A stretch of DNA of 64,000 nt. It comes from Nereocystis luetkeana (taxonomy: Eukaryota; Sar; Phaeophyceae; Laminariales; Laminariaceae). The stretch spans positions 12,023,938-12,087,937 of the forward strand of contig JARUPZ010000008.1 in NCBI GenBank assembly GCA_031213475.1. The letters run 5' to 3'. The notes under the pieces are model-generated. The model was not told where the DNA came from, searched no databases, and was given only the letters and a program-made list of their open reading frames with translations. Each line of letters begins with the position of its first letter. Position 1 is the stretch's first letter. Below are positions 43,982 to 54,606 of the stretch, in pieces. The position numbers were made by a program, and so were the translations under genes.

Positions 43982-45650
43982 GTGAAAAATATGCCTTTGG
44001 GTCACATCGAGGAATATAGCGTACCTGGTATATTATTTTTAGATCGAATAACGCACAAGCGTCAACGAACACCCGAGGGCAACCAACGAGGCGAGCGACG
44101 GCCCACGTCCTCCCCGGGGCGCCGCGGGCAGCAGCCGGTTGTTTCTGCCGGCACCGCTGAAGAGGCTATTGCTCTTGGGATGTCTTGGGTGGCTGGCGCA
44201 GCCCCGAAGCCCCACGCAGGCAGCAGCGACGGGGATACAGCGATACACATATATTTTCTGAGCGAAGTCGTGACCTGGTCGGTGCTCGTGTGGTTCGCGA
44301 GGCAGAGAGGGATGAAAAACTGGGTTTGCGACGGCCTTGCAATTTTTTTAGGAGCCTGGTCTACTCTGTGCTAGGGACCGTCGGACCTCGCGCTGCGGCT
44401 GCTCCGGTGGCCCTGTTTGTCGGGAATGGTGGATCTCACCTGTGAAGCAGTCGACGACACGACTCAAATGCGCGTGGCTTGCTTCGGTTTCAGGAACATG
44501 CCACGTCGAGTTGGACAAACTCCCCCATTTGAATAACACGAATAGCAAAAGAAGGCCCAAAAGACAAGAGACTACTTGTCGAATTCGTTTCTTTCGTTTT
44601 ATTTCGAATCAAACATCAAAATGCCTGATGGGTGCTTCACTTTTCGACCAATCAGATGCAAATCAAATAAGACGAAAAAAAGATCGGCGGAGTATCATAA
44701 AAAAAAAAAAACTTGTTAAGGTGGGCCGTAATTATCAGATAATTACGTTGTATTTATATACCAGGTCGGTTATGTTGAGGTTGTTAGGCTGGGTCTTATG
44801 CATTTCTTTTTTGAGTGATTGAAAAAGGCAGGAAGTCGGATTTTCCACCGGCAAAGAGCCACACCAGATCGGTGCGCCATGTGCCGTCTTATCGTGATTT
44901 TGGCTTTATTTCATGGGAGAACTAAAAGAATAGAACACAACCGACATCTTGAACTCCACGTGGACCACGACACAAACGAGAGTCGCTCACGCCGGGTTGG
45001 GCGATCAACCTTCACTACCAGCTCCTCGAAGGAAGCAGCGGAATGTGTAACCCCCTGGGGAGCTGCGGAAGGGGTTTGCTAGTCGCTGGACCAGCAAGGA
45101 GCTCTCGCCCTCGCGAAGCATGAGCTGCTTGCGGCTGTCGTAGTCAGAAAAAACCGTTAGATTGTTTTGATACTGCTACTGTGGTCTCGTCCTATTCGTT
45201 TCCAAAGTTGTTTTGCCTAGAGCAGCTGCAGTTGGGCGGCCGCAAGGGACACGATGGTAGCCAAGGTACTGATGCCCTCCCTCTCCGTGGTGGCCGATGC
45301 ACAAGTGTTGGAGCCCAGCTGTGTACAAGCGTATCCAAGCATGTAGCGTCGTGACCCGTCATGAACCCAGTCTATAACCTAAACAAAATTGTATAATGCC
45401 ACCGAGGTCTTGTGCAAAAGCGAATTTTATCACTTTCAGAGTTGACATGATCAGAAAAGTCTGCCAAAAAAAAACATTTCATCGAATTTCAGGAGTGATA
45501 GAATCTCGGAGGAACATTTTTTCCACCAAATAGGCCCCATAGGACGTGATTTTGATAACATCTGATCAGATATGGGGCTAGCTACCCCGAAGCCTCCGTA
45601 AACACCTAATTAACAGTCATATAATCACCTAATTTGTTTTTGCAGAAGAT
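43982..45650. other. No confident gene
   Basis: A plus-strand frame at 43982-44374 (130 codons, with SAGTAEEAIALGMSWVAGAA) is open, but the opposite strand is too, and nothing is recognised. TACCTGGTA occurs at about 44024. The remainder is unique AT-rich sequence. Confidence 0.3.
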
Positions 45651-45754
45651 CCGGCCTTAGCACCCAAAAATGCGTGGATACGTCTCCTATTTGTATCTTA
45701 TCACATCATACAAGAGAATTATCTATCCACCAACTGCCGCCGCTCGTTTGGCTG

Positions 45755-45930
45755 TTGCCTACGTACGGACACTGGGTGTGCTGGATGTTGACGGGTATGT
45801 GTGTTCTTCACATTTAAACTGTTTTTTCTACCCGTCGATGTCCAGCACAACCAAGTGTCCCGTGCATCCTTCAATCTTGAAGAGATACATGCTCTGCTGT
45901 GGTCACAAAACTACGTACGAGTACGACACA
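45755..45930 (-). mobile_element. LINE-A 3' end, diverged
   Basis: TTCTTCACATTTAAACTGTT, CTACCCGTCGATGTCCAGCA, GTCCCGTGCATCCTTCAATC and TGTGGTCACAAAACTACG match the LINE-A terminus in reverse. The first 45 bases (GACACTGGGTGTGCTGGATG) are a second, oppositely oriented piece of the same terminus. Confidence 0.6.
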
Positions 45931-46119
45931 GACGGTACTTTTTGTTATTCACCAAGCAGAGCAGACAATGTCATACCTCGTTATCGTACTGGATACGACA
46001 GGCACGAGCTACGTACTCATTCATTCAACGAAAGGGCGAAAATTCAAAAGAAACAAAGATACAACATCGGAAACACGGAGCCGATTCAAAGGTTGCCTGC
46101 ATCAGTGACTGCATCTCAG

Positions 46120-46353
46120 TTTTTTTTTTTTTTTTGCTCATCCCATTTATTATCTTCGCCCATCTTCTTCTCTCTCTCCTTCCAACTCGTAACTCAGATC
46201 CGGGGTCACATAGCAGGCTCTTCTCCCCCCTTCCTGCTACGGTACGTGCCTTCATTTTTATCGCGAGAAGATTTCAGCCTCTTATTCCCTCGTCGGCTCG
46301 CATCGAATTGTGCCTACCCACGCTGCAAGGCGCTCTCAACAATTTAATCCTTT
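46120..46353 (-). mobile_element. SINE-1 copy g, head missing
   Basis: A tail (T run 46120-46135) and body to CTCAACAATTTAATCCTTTTG. The tRNA-like head is absent. Confidence 0.8.
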
Positions 46354-46529
46354 TGAGTCCATCTATATATATACCTGATATGCATATATATATATATATG
46401 TTGTTCGGTTGGTTGTTTTTTGGGTCGTTTGTGTGTCAGTTCTGACTTCTCAACTTTTCCTCTGCCTGCTGCGTCGATCCTGTGAGCAGCTGCAGAGCTG
46501 GTCCTCCCTGATGACGCTCTTTATTGTGT

Positions 46530-46640
46530 TGTCTGTTTTTGTCACATTGAACCCGTTCTTTCTCCCCGCCGACATCCAGCATACACCAAACCCAGACAGC
46601 AGCAGTGTCCGCGTTGCGATTCTTCATCTATGATAGCAAA
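46530..46640 (-). mobile_element. LINE-A 3' end, diverged fragment
   Basis: TGTCACATTGAACCCGTTCT, CCGACATCCAGCATACACCA and GTGTCCGCGTTGCGATTCTT. Old copy, no tail. Confidence 0.5.
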
Positions 46641-46705
46641 AGATGAACCACGACGCGGACATGGTGAGATAGTGATCGCCCTCGAAGTACTACTCGTGCT
46701 ACTGC

Positions 46706-46920
46706 TGTGTGTGTGTGTGTGTGTGTGTGTGTGTTCTTCACATTAAACCGTTCTTTCTACCCGTCGACATCCAGCACAACCAGTGTCCGTGCCGATTCTT
46801 CCATCCTAGAAGAGATACAAGTTCTGTGGTCACAAAGCTACGCCACAGAGATACTACGTTGCCACGTGTGCAGTGTGAACTGCAGTGGGCAATGCAAAGC
46901 CATGCTGTCTGCACATACGA
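46706..46920 (-). mobile_element. LINE-A 3' end with long (TG)n tail
   Basis: (TG)n at 46706-46733, TTCTTCACATTAAACCGTTC, then a close match to 59376-59200 reversed, ending near GCAAAGCCATG. 5'-truncated recent copy. Confidence 0.85.
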
Positions 46921-47083
46921 TACGTATCTGGTATCTGATATTGTTGGGTCATGGACCTCGAATTCAGAGTGTGGTCATACTTCACCAGGTATAAAATTAC
47001 AAAAAAACAACTTTGAGATCGAGACTTCGTCGAAATTCATTTTTGCAGCTGCGTGATACTTCGATTGCGCATATTACGTGATG

Positions 47084-47128
47084 TCGACGGGTAGAAAGAA
47101 CGGTTTAATGTGAAGAACACACACTACG
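47084..47128 (+). mobile_element. LINE-A 3' end, minimal 45-bp fragment
   Basis: GATGTCGACGGGTAGAAAG AACGGTTTAATGTGAAGAACACACAC only. An extreme 5' truncation showing that the last 30-40 bases are the fixed end. Confidence 0.75.
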
Positions 47129-47665
47129 TACAGCAGTACGTACCTGGTGCGGGTCTCGAATGGCCATGTGCAGGAAACCATGTGCAGGAAACACAATCCG
47201 TATATAAGGAAGACATAATCTGGAGCTGCAGACTCCAAGGAGTGGGTGTGCCTATATTTGGGAAACAACATTTTTTTTATTTTATAAAATTATGAAATAC
47301 GTCAGCTGTGAGTTCGACTGATTACATAGTTTGATACTCAACGTAAATCTGAGGTTGCGCGCAGCTTGCATGTCACGAGTGTGGATTTTTTTCCGGTGTG
47401 CTATGTCATACGAGGTACCTGATACCTGGCACCTCTTAATACTACTGCTGTGTATATATTTGGATACCATCATCACCGCTGAGATCGAGAAACATTAATA
47501 ATAAGGGTTGAGTCTATATTTTAGAGATAATAAAATTAAATGAGGCGTGCGAGGACCAAATTCCACTCACGGGTGGAGACATGTAATTATTCATTACCTG
47601 GTACCTGGTATTAATTAAACTATTGCTTTGAATTCAGGTGCATTACAGCAGTATTGATATTAATA

Positions 47666-47770
47666 TTACGGGGGACCATAGTTAACAGGACCTATGGTAC
47701 ACATAAAAACCTACATGTTTGACAATTTTTACCAACAATATTTGGTCCTGTTAACTATGGCCTCCCGTAA
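47666..47770. mobile_element. MITE-A copy next to a TATTAATA scar
   Basis: TTACGGGGGACCATAGTTAA ... TTAACTATGGCCTCCCGTAA. The left flank is TATTAATA (47658-47665), whose last TA serves as the duplicated target, so this copy appears to have inserted into an older scar. Confidence 0.85.
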
Positions 47771-48020
47771 TAGTAGCTTTTCCGGAAAAAAGCGGACACG
47801 ATATATAATATCCGGCATGTATATCTTGAAAAACATACGTACGAATACTCTCTATAATAATAGCCCTGTGAAATCGAGAAATATGAATTGTCGTCAGTTC
47901 ATTTACGAAAGATACTCAAACAACTATCAAATATTAATACGAGTAGGTAAAGGAGTCTAGTCGCGAATAAAATGCACATGGCACGAACTGCTGTACCATA
48001 TGTATCGGGGAGAGGGGCAC

Positions 48021-48062
48021 GCATGTATGTGACCCCGCAGATCTGAGTTACGATTTGGAGGT
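48021..48062 (+). repeat. SINE-1 short fragment
   Basis: TATGTGACCCCGCAGATCTG AGTTACGATTTGGAGG matches the SINE-1 body on the plus strand with small changes. Confidence 0.45.
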
Positions 48063-48519
48063 TTAGAAGAGCAGGCCTCATCAGGACGAAGATTAGAAAT
48101 GGAATGCCAAAATCAACATGAAGAAAACCATAAAATTCTCGCCTGCACTCCTGTTATTTGTATTATTAACAATATTGGTTTCGTGGTTCCGTTCCGTCAC
48201 TTTTTTCTGACGAACCACGAGAAAATGAAAATAAAATACGTACGTACTTACTTATCGGCTATTAATAGTGTACCTCATTGGTTTCTGTTGTGGTCGGTTC
48301 GGTTTGGTTTTTCGGCTCACGACCCACAGCTCCGACCGTCGACCAACGGAAATCGAACCACAGAGCTCCCCACGAATCAGCGGCGAACCCTCTGACCAGT
48401 TATTTGTTACCCTACGGGATGCAGCAGCCTGCAACGGCAAGGTCGTGCAGTGCACAGGTATATTTCATCTCCTGGTATATACCTGGTACCTAGTACTGAA
48501 ATAGTGACTGCCCATATTT

Positions 48520-48690
48520 TCCACACCTCTCATCATCGATCCCTTTCTCGGAGTTGGCGGCGGGTCGACTTCGTTGACGGTTGATTGTTGTTTGAGGCTT
48601 GTACGGTGCGCGCGTCCAAAAGGTGCAAAAGCTTCGAGTACTGGTTGCTGTTGCTGTTGCTGCTGCTTCTGCCGCAAACCTTTCACAGCG
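48520..48690 (-). CDS. Candidate exon with short Q tract
   Basis: Minus frame: a run of Q (48645-48668), then PVLEAFAPFGRAHRTSLKQQ and STVNEVDPPPTPRKGSMMRG, a convincing protein-like sequence, then VENMG. It carries no in-frame ATG before the Q tract, so it would be internal. An acceptor-like CCGCTGTGAAAG precedes it, and donor-like AGAG/GTGTGG follows. The DNA just upstream (48700-49200) is GC-rich and also open on the minus strand. Unknown product. Confidence 0.35.
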
Positions 48691-49209
48691 GGAGAAATCT
48701 AGGCAGGAAGTCTAGAGGCACGAGGCAGCCAAGCGAGCGAGGCAGCCAGCCGTAGCCGGCGGTTATTCCGGGCGGCGTTGAAGCGACCTGTACCTCTCGG
48801 CCTTCTCGCGCTATCAAGTCAGCGCTTAAAACGCGGGTCCATACACAACACAGAAGTACGACCCGGCCGAAGAAGCAAAGAGGGCCCCCGGCTGGTTCGA
48901 AGTTCTGGTGCCCCCTCGTTCCCCAAAGGCCGAAGGCTCAACCGCCGCCACGCCGTCATCATCCCATCTATCTTCCCGTCAAACCGAGAGCACTCGATTT
49001 TCGACTCTTTAAAACACCAACGACGAGACCAGCACCAGCACCACCACAAAGAAGAGCGTTCTTCTGTATACGTAGTCCGTGGTTAAAGGGAGGCTCATGG
49101 TGCTCCCGAGCCGACAGGAACGGTCATTGGGCGGGAGGGGGCGGCGGCCGTTTCCCGGCGCGTGGTTGAACGTTTCGCCGACGGCGAAAGGAGGAGACAA
49201 GAATGTGAG

Positions 49210-50235
49210 AGAGCGAGAGTTTTTTTCGCATGCACGATAAAGCTAAAGCGATTGTATCTCTATTATTTGTGATAAATTTACCACCCGCGGTTTATATGCT
49301 CCAATAATAGGTACATGTGGTAAATTGATCCTCCACTTATTCCAAGTAGTTTATCCACGATTTTTACGCGAGACAGGGACTGAAACAATGATAACTTTGG
49401 TGCTGTCAACCGCGTACGAGCTACAGAGCAGCGTCAGAGCGCCCAGGACCACGGTTTGGTGAATCATGTTGCGTCCATGCGGTACGACTCCTTGCGTTCT
49501 AACTACGTACAGCGTAACGGCGGCATTATCATGCTGAAGGAGGACACCAATCCGTATCGTCCCTCAATCACCCAGTATTTAAGTGGCCGTTGAAGTAATC
49601 GTAATTTTTCATCCTCAATTTCCTCCTCTCAACTCAAGTCCGAAGACGGAACGGGTATACCTGGTAGTGGGAGAAGAAGGGGTGTGTTGCCTTGTTCTGC
49701 CTTCTCCGGGTCGTGGCTAATTAGAGGTGTCGGCCAAGTGCAGTAATACAACAAGGCCCAGGAATAGAAGTGCAGTATTTATAAGGCCCAGGGTTGGAGT
49801 GGATGTAGGAATGGCAGGAGGTCTAGGTCCGTGTTTTCAAAAGGAGCGTGCGCCTTCTAACCTGGTCCTATCTTGACCTGCCACACCTGGTAATCTGTAC
49901 GTACCAGTTACTTGATTTATCTCTATTTTATCGTGTATCTGGTGGGCATCACAAATATTATACCAGGTACATATACCACAGGTACCAGGCAAAATGTGTG
50001 TTGTTCACCTTGACCTTTTTTTTTTGTAGAGAATGATTTAGGACATCCAGCACACCCAGTGCAGTGCCCACACCCAGTGCAGTGCCCATACCGATTGTTC
50101 ATCTTAGTGATAGTAACCTAAACTATTATAGCTACAAAAGCAACTTTGCTGTCATCAATCGACCAGGAGCAGCGTCGTGCGCCCCCAGCGCCCGTGGCGC
50201 ATGTCTCCTTGTGTTGTACGTATCGTTGTAAGGCA
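49210..50235. other. No confident feature
   Basis: Unique sequence. TACCTGGTA at about 49660, TACCAGGTA at about 49961. About 50040-50105 resembles the LINE-A terminus (ACATCCAGCACACCCAGTG), with a small tandem CACACCCAGTGCAGTGCC. Confidence 0.35.
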
Positions 50236-50239
50236 GGCA

Positions 50240-50568
50240 CTAACCTCGAATTCTACTTGCTTGTTTGAGTCCTGGGTTCGAGCCCCAGGTGGGTCGGACT
50301 TTGACTTTATTTGCAAAAATACAAAAAGGATTCAATTGTTGAGAGCGCCTTGCAGCGGCGTGGGTAGGCACAATTCTATGCGAGTCGACGAGGGAAGAAA
50401 AGGCTGAAATCTTCTCGCGATAAAAATGAAGGCACGTACCGTAGCGGGAAGGGGGGAGAAGAGCCTGCTATGTGACCCCGGATCTGAGTTACGAGTTGGA
50501 AGGAGAGAGAGAACAAGATGTGCGAAGATAAAGAATGGGATGAGAAGAAAGAAAAGAAAAGAAAAAAG
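50240..50568 (+). mobile_element. SINE-1 copy h, A box missing
   Basis: It starts at TAACCTCGAATTCTACTTGC, so the first ~25 bases of the head including the A box are lost, while the B box GGGTTCGAGCCC remains. Tail AGAAGAAAGAAAAGAAAAG. TATTAATA follows at 50576-50583. Confidence 0.8.
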
Positions 50569-50660
50569 GCACTACTATTAATATTAACAAGAGCTTACTA
50601 CAGACAGTTGCCGTTGTCGTTGCTGTAGTGGTTGCTTGTTGTCGTAAATCTTACCCCCTT

Positions 50661-50757
50661 CAACCCCTTTACGACTGCAACCCGGTTTTCGGGACATATT
50701 ATTATTTTTTTTTTCCCCCTCAAAACGGGACTGCAGTTCTAAACTCGAGAGGGTTTT
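50661..50757. mobile_element. MITE-B copy, eroded
   Basis: CAACCCCTTTACGACTGCAA at the left; AAAACGGGACTGCAGTTCTA AACTCGAGAGGG at the right. The centre is replaced by a T run. Confidence 0.6.
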
Positions 50758-50762
50758 GATGG

Positions 50763-50859
50763 TTAACCCCTTTAGAACCGCAGTCCCGTTTTGGGGACAA
50801 ACCAATCAAATTTCAAGTAGTTTGTCCCCAAAACGGGACTGCGGTGCTAAAGGGTTTAA
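50763..50859. mobile_element. MITE-B copy, near-perfect hairpin
   Basis: TTAA-CCCCTTTAGAACCGCAGTC ... GACTGCGGTGCTAAAGGG-TTTAA, loop TCAAATTTCA, as at 21128. Five bases from the preceding copy. Confidence 0.85.
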
Positions 50860-50936
50860 TACCTGGTTGTTGACAGCACTCTGCCCCGAAATATAAAGAA
50901 TTGTTTTACTTCATGTTAGAGTTAAAACGGTCCTTG

Positions 50937-51040
50937 TGTTTCGGGACAGAGTTTTGTAGCTGCAGGCTCATTTCGGGGGCAAACGACTCGAATTTCTAGT
51001 GGTTTGTCCCCAAAACGGGACTGCGGTTCTTGAAGGGTGA
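50937..51040. mobile_element. MITE-B copy, left arm eroded
   Basis: GGTTTGTCCCCAAAACGGGA CTGCGGTTCTTGAAGGG on the right; the left arm is GCTCATTTCGGGGGCAAACG. Confidence 0.6.
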
Positions 51041-51617
51041 AAATTATACATGGAGATCCAAGCTCTGCGGTCACACATACATGTGTATGACTAATCTTAA
51101 AAATACATTGATACGAGTGACGGTACAACACAGCAGTAGCAGAGAGATGATATACCGGGATCCGTGTATACTACTACTGTGATACAGACAGGTAGCTGAC
51201 CTTACATACAGCAGTAGCAGCATACCAGGTATAACAGCAACTCGAGCGAGTGGATTATTTTCTTGTAAGTTTCATCGGCGACAGATGGAACAGCAACAGT
51301 AGCACAGCAGGGCAGTTGTTGTGCGTGTATGTATCAGATATGCGATGAATAAAGTGGACGAAAGCGAAGAAGCCGGCGTGCGGCAGCAATAACTCGTATC
51401 AGGTAACTCGTAAGTCGTCGGGCATCGTTGCAGAGTTTCGCGTCAAAAGTTATCGACAATTCCTGTATCAGAATAAGCCCGTTTGACGCCATCTTGCCTC
51501 TTTTGTCATGCCTTTGGTCTCGTCGCCCGGTGGGGGTAATCAGCAACCAGCAACTCCATACGTGAGCCTATTGTAGATACCAGTAGATACAAAAGATTAC
51601 TTGCCATAAGCCATGGA

Positions 51618-51893
51618 TATCGGTGTCCCCGGTGGCGTGGTAGGAGGTCCGCGTGCCTACTAAGATCAAATTATTGGGTTCGAGTCTCACCGAGTGCATA
51701 CGACTCGTAGGGACTTTTCGACATTCCCTTGCATAAAAACAATATAGCGGAAAGCGCGAGAGCTTGAGTAAGCAACACTCCACGAAAATCTACGAAAAGC
51801 GAGAATGCTGAACCCTATGCGGGATAAAAATGAAGGGACGACACCTATTAGTACCTGTGACCGCGGCTTGTCCAGTAGATCGCTGAGGGTAAA
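51618..51893 (+). mobile_element. SINE-2 reference copy (tRNA-derived)
   Basis: The head CGGTGTCCCCGGTGGCGTGG-TAGGAGG contains an A-box-like TGGCGTGGTAGG. GGGTTCGAGTCTC is a B box 38 bases on, followed by ACCGAGTGCATACG. The body includes TTGCATAAAAACAATATAGC and GAGTAAGCAACACTCC, and it ends near GATCGCTGAGGGT. About 275 bp, no A tail. Head and body are unlike SINE-1 except for a shared GGATAAAAATGAAGG word. Confidence 0.65.
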
Positions 51894-51907
51894 AGTCTCT
51901 TGTAAGT

Positions 51908-52012
51908 GATCTCTTTTGCACTGCAGTCACTTTTTGGGGGGAAACTGCCTATTGTTCGAGCGGTTTGTCTTCAAAACGGGACTGCAAGCCTAATCTGTGA
52001 AAGGGATAAGCT
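51908..52012. mobile_element. MITE-B copy, eroded
   Basis: TTTTGCACTGCAGTCACTTT and GGTTTGTCTTCAAAACGGGA CTGCAAGCCTAA. Terminal TTAA lost. Confidence 0.55.
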
Positions 52013-52108
52013 GGAAAGTAAACAGGGTGAAAAAAATAAAATAAAAACCGACCCCGGGCAGAAGTCGTCGAAAGTCGCTAAATATTTCAATATAGTTATT
52101 ATTAATAG

Positions 52109-52440
52109 TGTGTTCACATTAAACCGTTTTTTCTACCCGTCGACATCCGGCACAACCAGTGTCCGTGCCGATTCTACAATCCTAGAACTGAGAAGAAATA
52201 CAAGTTCTGTGGTCACAAAGCTACGCCACAGAGATACTACGTTGCCACGTATGCAGTAAACACAGCAGTGGGCAATGCAATGCCATGCATGTCATCATAC
52301 TTAGGCAGGGACGACATACACATTCTATGAAATAGAGAAACGAAAGCAAACAATCAAAGAGAAAACAAAAACAAAGGAGACAAACCGAAAGAAAAGAAGA
52401 AAAAAAATGAAAGCAATAGTACAGCAGAGTAGCTGTCTGC
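52109..52440 (-). mobile_element. LINE-A 3' end with part of the untranslated region
   Basis: GTGTTCACATTAAACCGTTT through GCAATGCCATGCATGTCATC, then CATTCTATGAAATAGAGAAACG and an A-rich stretch that is the reverse complement of 59060-59155. It supplies the empty TA site for the scars at 40006 and 41550. A TATTAATA scar replaces the AC tail (52100-52107). Confidence 0.8.
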
Positions 52441-52588
52441 TTGTCCTTCGGAGAGTGAATGAACTGCTACAATGAAATATGAAGTTAGGTTTCGTACATC
52501 CTATGTACCCAGCGGATAAATGCCAACTGCGTACTGCTGTATTCGTATTACGCAAGGCACAGCTGCACATCAGGACTAATTACTAATA

Positions 52589-52701
52589 TTTCGGGGGACC
52601 ATAGTTAGTAGGACCTGTGTTATACATGAAAACCTATATATTTAAGCTTTTCTACTAACAATATATGGTCCTACCAGGGTATTAACTATGGTCCCCCGTA
52701 A
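52589..52701. mobile_element. MITE-A copy carrying a CCAGGG insertion
   Basis: TTTCGGGGGACCATAGTTAG ... TTAACTATGGTCCCCCGTAA. At 52672-52681 it reads GGTCCTACCAGGGTATTAAC, where others read GGTCCTATTAAC: CCAGGG plus TA added at the TA. Confidence 0.8.
52672..52681. repeat. TACCAGGGTA micro-insertion in MITE-A
   Basis: Exact addition of 6 bp plus a duplicated TA relative to copies at 37277, 37536 and 38189. Flanks on both sides match. Confidence 0.8.
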
Positions 52702-53404
52702 TAGTACACAGCAGGACAGGTAAAGGGTAATTCAATACCTCCTGGTAGTTCTTGGGGTTGAGGGTGAAAAAATAAATCAAAATTTGTCGTAAATATCAAA
52801 TTACCTCTAGTATACTCGTACCAGGTACCAGGGTACGATGTATCCTCGAAAATCACCAACTGAATATTTAGTACCTGGTATCTGGTAACTGATACCCAAG
52901 CTCCAAACGGGCACCTTCTGCAAAGCGGCCTTGCGTTGCCTGGAACCCAGAAATCCGACTATTATTAATAGTAGTACGATTACTTCCGCGGGAGTGGGGA
53001 TGAGTTTGAAGGCGGCTGGTCGGATTGGGACGGGGAAGTAAGATGTCAGGAGACTGCGCTTTCACCCCTTGACAGACAGCGGGTTTACCTTGACGTGTCT
53101 TGCTTGACACCGAAATACTAGCTATTAGTGTGGAACCCTCGGCCCTACACCCTTGACAGCGCACATTTTGTGCGGCTTGACATGTCTCCTGACATCCTTG
53201 ACGGGGAAGAGTTGGATGGCAGTTTCTGAAGTATTGTGCAGTAAGCCCAGGGGGGGGGAACAATAGACATACGTCCCCTGGTGAGGTGAAAATAACATTA
53301 TTTGCGGTAATAGCGGCAATCCTGCTTTTCCCTTACCGTACAACATGCAAGATAACACGCCTGAGAGGGCTACTATAGTAATAGTAATAACTACCAGGTA
53401 CAGT

Positions 53405-54600
53405 AAAACAGCAGTGTTGATAGTCGGCGATTCACATGATACAACTTCCCACCCAACTCACAGCTCTACGAATCAGTCATCAAATGTCTTCTGCCATATG
53501 TTATGTTAGCCTACTGCGACAGCAATATATGTGTACGCACGTACGCACACACCCAGAGAGCTCAGACAGCAGTGTCCGTCCTGATTCTTCATTGTGGAGA
53601 TTCCTCTTACAATTTTTGTGGTCAAAGACAGCCTGGGAAGAAGAAAGGAATCGAGGTGAACAAAATGAAATGCCTCTGTACTGGGTACGAAATGTACGAC
53701 AAAACAACATCAACAAAAATATAAAAAGGAAAGGAAAGCCTAAAATGGGACGGAGTAAACGAGTGGAAGACTCTATTAACACCGCAGTAGACGGAATACG
53801 AACACTCTTACGTAGGGCTGGAAGATCAACAGAAAAGGCAAGAAACCAGAAAAACTCATGGTTCTGAAGAGAAAGAGTTACCTACGTTACGAGAACAAAA
53901 CGCAGAACGACACCGACAGGAGAGAGAAAAGACACGGAAACATACGAAGTTTCAGATAAACGAAAGGGACCGGAATGCAGCAGGTATATGAACCTCTATT
54001 TATTAAATTAAAAACAACAGCAGTCGTGAGATCGAGGATTTCGTCGAACGTTGTCTGTTCAAGCTGTGTGTGATACGATCGCGCCTCCTACGAGTGTTGA
54101 TTGAATGTCTGCGACTTTTTTTTTTTGTCTCAGCTGCTTCAGGACAAACCGTGGTGAAAGTAAAATAGACAAGGTGTCTATCCTTCTCTCGTTTCCCCCC
54201 CTCACGATGCGTACGCTTTGTACTGCTATACATGTAAACGTGCTCTCACGTTCATTTTTGTCTCGCAGGGGATTCACCATTCCCACTAAAACTGTTGTGC
54301 TCGTCGTTTTTTTTTTTTTTTTTGCGAACTCAAGCTCGGGCACTTTATGCGAGGGAAAGTTTCAGTACTGCCCTGCCGCTGCGTGTGTGTTGTTAGCATT
54401 TTTGTACCCGAGACATCATATACCTGTAAGTCCCACTCTGTTCCGAAGTGTTTTGTCTCCAAAATGAGAGTTCAGTCACTTGAGACATACCAGGGTACTG
54501 CTGTACAAAAAACGAAAATAAACTGCCCCTGCGCAGCAGTAGATTGTGAAAACACCAGTCGGAATTCGATCCCAGGGCGATGACCAGCAGGGTGACTGAC
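53405..54600. other. No confident gene
   Basis: About 53558-53645 resembles the LINE-A terminus in reverse (CAGTGTCCGTCCTGATTCTTC, TTTGTGGTCAAAGAC). About 54445-54480 is a MITE-B-like remnant. The open frames at 53436-53867 and 54059-54343 are not recognised. TACCAGGGTACTGCTGTAC at about 54487 is a two-unit scar chain. Confidence 0.3.
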
Positions 54601-54606
54601 ATTTAC

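Noticed and set aside
46706-46733. Independent (TG)n microsatellite
   Set aside because: It starts exactly at the LINE-A 3' end, as (AC)n does in other copies, so it is the element's tail.
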